Positions 22,361-34,300 of a stretch of 64,000 bases of DNA are shown in pieces; positions within the stretch are counted from its first letter, which is position 1; each line of letters opens with the position of its first letter. The position numbers and the translations under genes are program-made. The DNA lies in the NCBI GenBank assembly GCA_037951105.1, contig JBAMJV010004014.1, positions 1 through 64,000 on the forward strand. Direction: 5' to 3'. The stretch comes from Echinarachnius parma. Lineage: Eukaryota; Echinodermata; Echinoidea; Clypeasteroida; Echinarachniidae. Under the pieces are notes generated by a model. That model searched no databases and had not been told where the DNA came from. It saw nothing but the letters and a program-made list of their open reading frames with translations.

Positions 22361-25300
22361 ATGGAAGAAGAGTACGAAAGTGGTAAGTTCACTTCACGTC
22401 ACTTCACCTTTTTACAATTTTAAATTGTTGTTTCTCATCTTTCTCAAGTCGAAGATGACAAGAGTAAATTACCAAGTTTCTGTTTCTGGACAAATTTGTT
22501 TCGATTTTCGATCAACTTCAATTCTCGGCACGAGATCCAAAAAAGATAGATTAAAATTAAATTAATTAATGCGCAAGAAACTCGGTCATAACTTTTGAAG
22601 TTTTGGATAGAATATTCAATCGAGCTGTACAACAAGTTGAACAACAACTTTTACAACTTGCAAATCCTCATTTTTCTGTGATGGTGATGGCTGTAATTTG
22701 TAATTCTTCAAATATTGTGGTGTCAAAATTTCCCCTGTATTATATTAGACACCCTGTGGTACCTGGCATCATGTGATTAGTGAACCAAGAGTTGAATAAC
22801 ATTAACCGGCCTGGCCTGTCTATTCTATTTTCAAGGGGCATTTCGGGAAGTAAATACTCAAGTGTACCTTTAAAGGGTGACTAAATTACAAACGCATGTT
22901 GACTTTTGTTGATCTGTAATAATGAATACATCACATATCTTTTGACTATTTGATGTACATGTACATTTTTGTTATATTTTTAATATTATTTTTTCTATTA
23001 CTTTTATTCTACCTGCTAAGCTTCACCCCTAAAAAAAAAACCTCCAGAAGCAATTGACTTTTGTGACATCATAATGCCATTCAACCATCAGTCAGCTAGA
23101 TGAACAAAAGACATTGGTATGACCCTTCCTATCAACTGACCACATGTTCACAATAGCATTGCATGTTTTATACAATGCCCACTCACCATGAAAAGAAGGG
23201 TTTCAATGAAAACATCCAATGCTAATGCAATAAGGTGCTCAGTGGGTGAGAACATATCTTTTGTTCATGTTTATCTAGCTGACTGATGGTTGAATGGTAT
23301 TATGATGTCACAAAAGTCAATGCTGGAGTGTTTTTTTTAGGGGTGGATCTTAGCAGGTAGAATACAAATAATATAAAAAATAATATCAAAAATATGACAA
23401 AAATGTACATCAAATAGTCAAAATATATGTGATGTATTCATTATTACAGATAAACAAAAGTCAACATGTATTTGTAATTTAGTCCACCCTTTAATTTTGT
23501 TCTGCCCTTGCATTCACAGGGTCAGGGAGTGGAGGGAGCACTCCTGTTCAAGATGAACACGCTGGCGAATATGAGGTAAGATGAGAAAATATACTCATAA
23601 ATAAGCTAATTGTATATATCTTAATAAATCCTTGATCAATATGATGTGACTTAACAAAATATTTTCCTTAGATTATTATTGTAGCAAGCTGAACATTCCT
23701 ACTCTTTCAAAGAAACATTATAAATATACATGTAGTTTAGTACAGTATTAGAAGAGGGTCATTTTTTTCTTCAAATCATCTAAGAACTACAATTTTTAAA
23801 CCAAATAAACCCATGATAATATATTTCAACTAAGTATTCTTTCTTTGTTTTGTTTTTAAATTGTTTTTATTCTGACCCACCTATCTGTTTATGGGCAATT
23901 CCATGATTATGTGGACATGACCCCAAAATTTCAAAGTGTCTTTTTCTTACATTTTTTGGTTGTATATGATTAAAGACACATCAAAATTACTGGAAAGGTT
24001 ATTTATTTTGCTTTGACTGTGGTAAAAGTGGGTAAAAATAGCAAATTTATATTGGTGATATTTTCCTGTGTTATTTCTAATGTAAGTTAAGAAAAAGTTG
24101 ATTAAGCCATTATGAGCATGAAAATACACAAGACCTTACAAACTTATCATATTTATTTAGTGAGTACAATGCTCTAATAGATTTATCATGCAAAATTAAG
24201 AATCTGAGTTGCTTATGCCAACAGTGAGTGAAATTAAAAACCATTGGTATGCCATGTAACGTTACTAACCAAAACATGGATTTATTTTTCTATAGAGAGA
24301 ATGCAATGCCTTATAATATTCCTACTTCAAATTTTTCTCTTCCAGGCAATGCTCTATCAAAATTAAGGAACAAATTTTACAAATATTATATGATGTATTA
24401 ATTATAAGCAGTCAAAATCTGTAACGTTACTAACCATGTAACGTTACTAACCAGTCTATGATACAGAGTGTAACGTTACTAACCATAACAACAGTGAAAG
24501 AGACACTTATAAGCTGGCCCTAATCAAAAGTGAGTGAAAGGATATGTAAAGTAAGACAAAAGAGGCCACTTTAGAACAATGGATGATCAATTTTTAAAAG
24601 TAATGTGAGTTATTCAACCATGTGCAGCATCCCATGTGTGCAGCATCTCATATCTATGCTCTATGCAAGAACATGTGCAGTATCTGATGTTCAGCGCGAG
24701 CAGTATTTTAGTGTAAACTCCTCATAAATCTTTCTCCTGGAAAGTAGTCATTGGAAAATATAGTTGACTCTACTTTGACGAGCAGCGACCTGTCTTTGGT
24801 AAGTTGAATTATTGTAGTAATTATAATCTTAATTATCATTTATACCCTATATCAAGGTATTTTGTTGTACTGAATACACTGTGTACAGTTTACACTGATT
24901 AATGATAATGATATATATTGTATTTACAGTGAAAACTAATATATTGATATAAAACAAATATATTGTAATGGATTACATAAACTTACAAGTGTATATTTAA
25001 TGTAATTACACTGTCCAGAGATGTTTATGTTTGTGTGTTTTTAGGGGTGCATTATGATTAGCCATGTCGGTTGCCATAGAAACTTGTATGTAAAAAAAAC
25101 ATCTTTAGTGATGAAGCACTTGCAAAAAGTAGTATTTTAATTTAGTGACAACTTCTAAGGGATACAACAAGAGTCTTAAAACCAATTTTGTGACTGAAAT
25201 ATTTTTACAGGTATACTATATTTGTAACAATTGTTTTATCTCATTTGTTTGTGTCATGTGGGAACTTTCCAACACTCATTCAAGTATTCTACTCTGCAAT

Positions 25301-28300
25301 ATGATGCAGAAAATGTTCATCTTAATTAATTACTACTTGCCTATCTTTTAGTTCATGAATACATTATATTTTGTTTTTATTTATTTTTCTATCTGTAGGT
25401 CATGAAGCAAAATCAATAGTGAACTTGAAGAGGACTGGCAAGTATGAGGAGTACAAAGATAAGAAAGCAGTTACCATGAAGAGGAGCTGGGAGGAGAAAA
25501 AGATGCAAGAACATTCCCTACCAAAATGTGTGCAAAAACAGCTCCAAATCAAGAAGAAACTAGCTACAAACATCTCTTTTTAGAATTCTATCTCTCCAAT
25601 GAGTTTTGTATTAAAACACACATAATTATTTTATTTACACAAAGCTACATGTATTTGAATTGGATACTATGAACAAAGTACTATTTAAAGTTTTTGTAAG
25701 AATCTGAATGTAACATTAATTGGATTATTGAACAAGTCAACAAATGAACATTTGGATTGATATATCTCTACTCAATATTTGCCTGCTAAAATACTACAAA
25801 TATATTGAATCTAAATGCTTGCAAATAAACAGTTAACTGGTATTACAAATTATGCATTATTAACCTACCACTTGATGAACTTTGGTGAACTATGGAATGT
25901 ATTGGATAAGATATGTTTTCAAACAGTTTTCATGTTTCAAGTTGTGAGTTAAGAGTTTCTAGTTAAAGAATTTAAAAGTTAAGAGTAATATGGATAGTTA
26001 TGTTGATTTACTTGTAATTCCTAAGTATTACTTGTGATTTTGAGGCGAAGGGAGGGTAAAAAAAATGATGTTTGGTAACTTTTACCTTTGCACGGACAAA
26101 GTGTAACGTTACTAACCGTAACGTTACTAACCATGATTTTGGAGCCTAATGAAAAAAATATGAGTCAAGATGCTTTAATTATTGGCTGAAACATGTGCCA
26201 ACTAACTAGAAGTAAAATGAATATGGCACTTTGTTGGAATTATCTAAGGTTTTAGAAGACTTCTCATTTGAAAAGATTGATTTTTTTCCCATGTCCTTTT
26301 TTTGTAACGTTACTAACCGACAATAAAAGTTGCCATGGCGACGCGAATATTATTTCAATTGTGTTCATTTTTTTTTGTATTATAGACCTAGGGTGGGTGA
26401 ACATGTTGTAACATGATTGTGACTTGAAATGAATAGATGGTGGTGTTATAGTAGAATATGTTATGAAAATATGCTCTAAATGTAACGTTACTAACCGTGG
26501 AATTGCCCTTATCGGTTATTTCAGGAAGGAGAATATGAATCACCAGCAGAGGATGAAAGAGAGGAGGAGGAGGAGGGGGAAGAAGGAGAAGCAGGAGAAG
26601 TCATATCGGATCAAGAAGAGGAACGACAAGGAGTCAACGACGAGTACGATAGAGTGAGTGACGGGCCAGAAGACGATTTAGAGCAGGGCAGTATTGAACA
26701 GGACAATGAGCCTCGTTATGAGGATGTTGGCTCGGAGGAAGGGGAGGAGGTGGAGGAGGAGGAGGAGCAACAATTAGATGAAAGGGAACGTGAAGAGGAA
26801 GGGCATTTTGAAGAGGAGGAGCAGTATGAGGAGAGGGAGGATGGTGGCTATGATGCTGATGAAGGGGAGGAGATTGAAGAAGGAGAACAGGTGGAGGAAG
26901 GAGAAGAAGTGGAGGAGGGAGAAGAGTTGGAGGAGGGAGAAGAGATCGAAGAAGGGGAGGAGGTGGAGGAGGGCGAGCAGCTCGAGGATGGGGAGCACGA
27001 GGAAGGAGAAGATGCTGGACAAGATTCTGAAGGGGAGGTCGTCGGGGATGAAGATGGGGAGAGGCAAGTGGAGTATGCAGATGATCAGAGTGATGGCGAG
27101 CTCCCATATGAGGAGGAGGAAGAAGGAGAGGAGCAAAGGGTGGATGGTGATGGAGGACTGGAGCAAGTCAGCGATGTTGAGCAGGTCAGCGATGTCGAGC
27201 AGGTCAGCGACGTCGAGCAGGTCAGTGATGGAGATCTGGAAGCGAGTGATGATGAACGGGAAGCTGTCTCGCCCCAGGAGGAGGAAGAAGAGGAGGCGAG
27301 AGAAGAGAGTGAAGGTGAGGAGCAGCAGCAGAATATTGCTAATGACTATGAGGAGATCCTCAGCGATGAAGAGCAGATAGGGGACCAGGAGGATCAGGTG
27401 GAGGAAGAAGGAGACAAGAGGAAGGTGCAGGATGATTTGTACGAACAGGTGGAAGACGATGAGGATGCGGACTTCGGTGATGACCTCGTCCAGCAACCAG
27501 TGCAGCAAGTCGAAGATGAAATCGAGGCCAAGTTCAGTGAGGATGAGGAGGAAGCAGAAGAGAATGAGCCGTTGTACGAGGACGAAGACGAAGAGGACAT
27601 CCAACAGCGAGGGGGAAACGTGAGTGAGGGGGAAGAAGAGGGGGAGGAAATCCTTGAAGAAATCGAAGAGGAGTATGTCGAGGAGTACAACGAGGAGGAC
27701 GAGCCAGAGCCGGAGATCGTTGAGGCTGGCGACGAGGAGCATCTGGAGATGGAGGAAGAAGAGTGGGAGGAGATCGTTGATGATGACGACGAGGATGCCG
27801 AAGTGGTGGAGGAGTACATCGAGTATGAAGAGGAAGAAGGGGAGGAGGGTGCCGAGAGAGAAGTCGTGGATGGAGAGGATGGGGAGCAGGAGGGAGTAGA
27901 GGAAGAGGTGAGAGTTGAAGCTGATGATGAGGAGGGGCAGAAGGAAGAGGCACAAGAGGAAGCCAAGGTCTCGGGTGATGAGGACGCTGCAGCTGAGGAG
28001 CCTGATGTAGAGGCTGGCAATGACTTCATGGCAGAACTTCAAGGTAAAATTCTTAATATTTCATATTTTATTCTTTTTATTTATTTCTCCTGACCTGTAA
28101 CTTCCCCTGTTATTATTAATTAATGCACTCAATTTATGAACAACAGTTCCCATCTAAATATTTTCTTGATTATACATGTACCTGTATGGTTGAGACTGTG
28201 ATATTAGGTAACATTCAGGTAAAAAAACATTTGGGAATTTTATTACATTGTGGGAGTGTCATGGTATATTGGTTCGGGCCTTCGTCTTTCAGTACGAGGG

Positions 28301-31300
28301 TCGTGGGTTCGATTCCCAGTTGCGGCACGTGTGTCCTTCAGCAAGACACTTTATCCACATTTGCTGCTCTAAGCCCAGGTGTAGTAAATGGGTACTTGGC
28401 AGGAATTTATTCCTTGAAATGCTTGAGCACCACATCATGGTAGCTCGGCTAGGTAATAATGCTCCAAGCGCTCGGTGATCAAGCGCTATATAAAAATGGA
28501 TATTATATTATTATTATTTTTGTATGGACCTCTTTTGAATCACCTAGTTGACAAGCATGTATCATGTAATATCTGATCAATGTTTTGTTATTTGCAGGAG
28601 AAGCCAGTGACGATGAAGATGACATCATTGGAAGGGCCAAGCCCAAGAGGAAAGTAGTGGCGAGAGACAGTGGAGAAGAGAGCGAGGAGGAAGAGGAGAA
28701 GTAAGTGATTTTGTTTAATTATTCTTCCTTAAATTAATTAAATTTATTCAATTTAAATTTAGTGGACCATAATGCTCTAGTGGGCTGTTGTTCACTGTTG
28801 CATCTATACAACAACAAAAAAAGTATAAAAAAAAGTATGGCTTCCCTCATTGATGCAAACATTTTATGAGCTACAACCAATAAAGTGTTGATCAGTGGCA
28901 AAAAATAATTGGGGCCTGGAGAAGTGAGTATGGCTTCCCTCCATGATGTGAACATTGTATTTAATACTAAATATATTACTCATTGCGGATATGTTATCGA
29001 AAATAATATCGCTAGTGATATTCGTTTATCACGAAACGTCGTGATCTTTTAGATTCCTTGTTGACCATACATTGCAAGACAAACGAATATCACTAGCGAT
29101 ATTATTTTCGATATCATTGTATTTGTTCCAATTTATCCGACCAATAAATTATCCTGGTTGATCAGTGACAAAAATACTTTGGGCCTGGGCCCCTGGGGGC
29201 GATTTAGTCCTCACAACTCCCTAAAAAAAGCTAAAAAACAAATTTCTTTTCAACTACGAGAGAAAAATGTAATTCCTTGAGTTGTGCGTAAATCTCATCT
29301 ACAAAGTAGAAACGAGCAAGAAATTGGCCAAGCAAATCCAGTTAAGGAGCGTGATTACATTTTCATTTGTTTCACTTTTTTTTTTGGGGGGGGGGGGGGT
29401 TTGGGGGGGGTTTCTGTTCGGGCAAGTAAAATCTGAAAATTCATGAATTTATTTGCCCAAATGGGCAAGGAGAAAATAAAGTTGGTGTGGAGGTTTGACT
29501 AATAAATCTGATGTTTGTTTTTCCTTGACAGGGAGGAAGGTGTAGGAGAGCTGATTGCAGACATCTTTGGTTCCAGCGATGAAGAAGAAGAATTTGAGGT
29601 GTGATTTTTCTTCTTTTTTCCCCCTTTTTTTGGTAGTGTTCTCTCCAGTTTTTCATTTCAATATATTGAAATTTGACTATAATTAAGTTTTGAGTGCATA
29701 TTTGAATCACTATGACTGAGATAAAACTGGAAAATTATTTCAAGGTAAAGAGTTCTTAGAAGTTTTGTTCAATTTTACAATGTTACTAGATCCCTTTAAT
29801 GAAAACGAAAAGCTTGTATGCATGCACACGTATTGTGTATTATCTGGACATCATAATCAACAATGCTCATCTATTTTGTATGATAATTTGAAAATGGCTT
29901 GACAAATCTTGATCATTTAAATGTTTTCCTGTATTTCATGTACATCTTAATAACAGGGTTTCGGTGAGGCTGAGCTGCAACCACAAGCCGCTAAGAAGAA
30001 GAAGAGTTCAGGTAAGACGTCAATATTATCATCAGGGAATAATTTTCCTCCTCAAATTTGATTAGCAATTTCACCCGATGGATAAATATTTCAAATGAAA
30101 TTCTGTACACTTCTATGGAAGAAAACTGCTACACAAAAGATATTTTGTATAGCAGTCATGCAAAAATGCAAAGCAAATTGTGATGCGATACCACGAAAAT
30201 TTATGTTTTCTTTACCACAAAACATGTTCATTTATATGTCTGCAGATATCTTGTATTCATGTCTCACATTTTATCCTGATGGAATTCTTGCTTCTTTGAA
30301 ATTTGAAATCTTTATTGAAACATTTGATGAAGGAAGATGTATTGTTGTATTAAAAGAAGTCCAATACTTGCGCAAAGCAAAAATTGTGTGTAACGATATC
30401 TTAATCTTTCTCGCTTAAACCTTCTAATGAGAACGACACATAATGGCCAGTATTCTACTAAATTTATTAACTTCAGCTAGACTTAAAAGACCGAAATTAC
30501 CGGTAACCCGTTAAACCAGGTCACATCTGTGGAATTTAACAATAACATCGATGGTTGTCATGCACCACCTCTGATTGTTTCTTGTCATTAGACATCCAGA
30601 CAATGGGATGCTTGACATTCCAATGACATGGTTGAACATTACATGTCACCATTTATATTATGTCCTTTTAGTCAGAGGACATAATATTACTGGTGGCATT
30701 TTGGAAGGTACATGTAAGTCTGATAAGAAACAATATTAGCTTATCCCTGGTGGCGCATGACTACAATCAATGTGCTAGTCAAATTCCATTGATGTGGAAC
30801 GGGTTTTACTGGTTAGTGATTATTTTTCTCCTTTTATTCTAGCTTAAGTCTATTATATTTAGTAGAATACCGGCCATAGACTTTTCATTGAGCGCAGTTT
30901 GCATATACATGAATCCTCTATAACATCCCCTTTTCTGTATCACTACGTTGGTATAACTAGACATGTTTTAGTGTATAACAAGTCTAACCATTGCCCCCTT
31001 CTAAGTGAGATTTACACATAATGAAACTACTTTGTTGTCTCATGAATTAAATAGTATTTAGTTGCCCGATCAAGTGAACAATTATGATATTTTACTCGCC
31101 CGACACCAATTTTTACTTGCCCCGAGCAAGCTGGCAAGTGCTAGTGCTAGTGTCGAGCCCCGAATTGTAATGTTATAAGTGTTAATTTGATTCTGTTGTT
31201 GCAGCTGTTCTCTCGAGTGATGACGACGATGACAATGCCGAGATGGATGCGTCGGCCATGGAAGATGCGATCAATAAGATCAGGGATGAACAGGACCAGG

Positions 31301-34300
31301 ACGATGACGAGATCGAGAAGGTGGAGGTAACCGCCGAACCTGCAGAGGGAGACTCCGACTCCGATGAAGGGGTTGATCGCAGCGGCAGAGGGTAAGTACC
31401 GTATATATATATGATGACACACGCGGTACCCCGGGGTACCGTTGTACCCCGGGGTACCGCGTTGTGTAGCGCCATCTTGCGTCCAACCGTACCGCAGCTA
31501 TTGCGTTGTGCATGCAGTGCAGCGCGCGATTGTATGCACGCTATACCCACAGTACAGCCCTAAAAATTAAATAAATAATTAAACAAAATGGCGGATTTTC
31601 GTCTGGTACCCCGGGGTACCGTTTATGTCATCATATGCCAGCGTAAAATCGCATCCATGTAATAACTGCTTCCCCAACCTTAGGTTGTCATTTTAAGGGG
31701 AAAATCGTATCTAGATGATCAAACTGTACTGGGGATTTGTAGTAGAATATAATTGACCACTTCATATTCCTAGCTTTTCTCCGTAAATTTGGTAAACTTT
31801 CAGTACACAAAACAACACCAACTACATTATTCTTCCCGATTGTATAGAAACATAACATGCTATCAAGCTTTTCGTGCGCATAATTATCTCCGTGTATTAA
31901 CCGCAACACCAGCAAATAGGGTAGTTAGCACTCAAACAGACTTTACCATACTGTTGTGTGTCGTACGCAAGGTAAGGACAATGCATGGTTGTTGTGTGAT
32001 CCTTGACTGCCAACACATGTATTGTCCATGTACACTGCTGTAGCTAGGAACTGTTGCATATATCGTGTGTGAATGACTGTGGATGAGATCCAGTAGGGGG
32101 AGACAACCACGGGGCGTTGATCGAAGTGGCAGAGCGTAAGAATTAGACATACATGTACTGCTAGGATTAAATGTTTTGCGCACGGTTTACCAAATATAGA
32201 AAGACATGTTTTTCAATTCGCCCGGAAAAGAATGTCTAGATTGATGGTGCATATAGGGACACTGATTTTCCGTTTAAAAAAAAGGCTTTTTCCGTTTCAG
32301 AAAATCTGGAATTCCGTTTTTACCTGCCTGAAAAATGGAAATTTCGTTTTGCCATAGACTTTGTACATGTGAAAAACTGCAAATTCCGTTTACATAGAAC
32401 TCCATACAAAATTCAATGAGTAGGGTAAAATCATGATTTTCACCCACAAATCATCAAAATTTGGGGGGAATGTGTCATGCCTGATATCAGGAAGGTCTTG
32501 GAAGGACTTACCACAGGCCAGAGAGTAAATATCTTTAAAATTTATTCATTAATCGGGTCCCGGTTTCGTTTTTTTCGGAACGGGCTCCGAAAAAAGAAAA
32601 AAGAAAAAAGAAAAATCAATTTTTTTTTTTTTTTTTTTTCTTTTTCGTTTTCCGTTTCAAATGGTCAATTCCGCGATTTTCCGCGATCGCGGAAAATCAG
32701 TGTATCTATATATAATCATGCTGGTCTGTTATTATTATTATTATTTAAATGATTTATGGTTGTCCCAGTAAGACAAAACGTCTTTATTAAAGAAATAAAT
32801 ATGTTAGCACTTTTTTGTTTTTCTCTCCAAAGTGATTTTGTCTCCGACTTTGAATTGATGCTGGCACGTTTACAAGAACCCTTGTAAACATATTTATTTC
32901 ATTTCTGACAGTGGACATGGGTTCTCTATGTTTTACATCTTGTATTTGTTTCTTTTGAATCTAATAAAGACGATCTTTAAAGTTAGGACCTTTTGTTTTT
33001 CTCTCCAAAGTGATTTTGTCTCCGACTTTGAAACGATGGTTGAGAAGAGGAAAGCGGAGAACAAGTCCAGGAGGAGGAAACGGGGCAACGATGATTTCAT
33101 CAGCGACAACGATGACATCATCATCGCCATGATCAAGCAGATGTCAGAGGCTGCCGAGGTATGACATTTGACCGTTTTAATCGATCTAGTAACATTGTCC
33201 AAATCCACAAAACTTGCGTAGAACACTAGTGGTTCTCTCATACCTTGTTTGTATTTGTATTACCAATAGAAGAATGGAATAGGTTTTGATTTTTTCTAAT
33301 TTTCCTTCTGTTAAAAAAATATTTACGATTGAAGTGTTCAGATTTTTAACTGTCCTCTGGAAAGTTATGACTATGTACAAAGTCAGTGCAATGAGTTAGT
33401 GAATATCACTTTGCATTTTCGCTCATTACTCGGCCATTTAGCATCCATTTAATGTTCGCACATTTCTCAGTGGACATATCAGATCACAACAATACACATC
33501 TTATCAACCATTCATCCCTTTTACCACATGTCAACAAAGTTACTAGATCCCTTTAAAGAGATCTAGTAATTTTGTCTGATCAACCAAACTTGCTTGCATT
33601 TCTAGTGGTTATTTCATCACTTGTTGTTTCCCCCTAACTAATAGAAGTATGACATCAGCGTTGATTTTCAAATTGTCTCTTTTTCATTGCTCAAGATATT
33701 AATGATGTAATTTGAAAACATGCTCAGCTAAACACAAGAGTTAAGTCCCCTTAAACAACTCCCCATTATTTCGTAACTAAACATTTAAACAAAAAAAGAT
33801 TTTGTCATGACAACAATTTATATAGTTATAAGGTACAGTATTTGTAAAATAAGATGTAACCATTGCTTCATAGTTGACGAAGCACAAATTACAGACAAAT
33901 TTGCCATTCAAATGTTAACAGTTCTACATTTTCTACTCTTTTTGCCCAATTTTATCCTCTTTTGCCAATTTTATCCTTGCAGGAGGATCGACGGTTGAAT
34001 AACAAACGGAAAGCAGCCACAAAGAAACTTCACATGCTTCCTGTTGTGTTGTCTCACCTGAAAAAGTAAGTGAAATTGGTGTATGCGATTCTTCAGTTGT
34101 CAATCGGTAAATTTATTGTATTTTCAATATTTTTTTCTTATTTCTATGACTGTACAATTGATTGTTTTTTAGCTTATTATGTCCACCGTATGTTTGTATT
34201 GTTGTTGTATTTTATATTCATGCATGAAATTCATGTCATAATTATTATGTCTTTTTGCCTTTTTGCCACTTTGTATTTCTTTATTAGCGTTTATGTATCA

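Larger units (their letters stand above)
23893..26508. mobile_element. 2.6-kb non-autonomous transposon in IWS1 intron 2
   Basis: Inverted ends GGGCAATTCCATGATTA (left) and GGGCAATTCCACGGTTA (right, read inward), with TTAT on both outer sides (23889-23892 and 26509-26512). Eight exact copies of the 15-mer GTAACGTTACTAACC occur inside, all in one orientation: 24256, 24421, 24438, 24470, 26103, 26118, 26304 and 26482. No transposase frame is present; one Lys-rich frame lies at 25399-25583. The superfamily is not recognised. Confidence 0.82.

Noticed and set aside
24256..26496. CRISPR-like array from the eight GTAACGTTACTAACC copies
   Set aside because: Spacing is irregular (0 to about 1600 bp), the repeat is only 15 bp, and the context is a eukaryotic intron inside a transposon.
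26634..28042. Antisense and shifted frames (Leu/Phe-rich, Ser-rich, Lys/Arg-rich) over IWS1 exon 3
   Set aside because: They are shadows of the GA-rich acidic coding sequence; the Glu/Asp frame joins perfectly to IWS1 exons on both sides.
30095..30418. 107-residue frame in IWS1 intron 6
   Set aside because: Lies between confirmed exons 6 and 7, has no acceptor/donor fitting the IWS1 phases and no motif.
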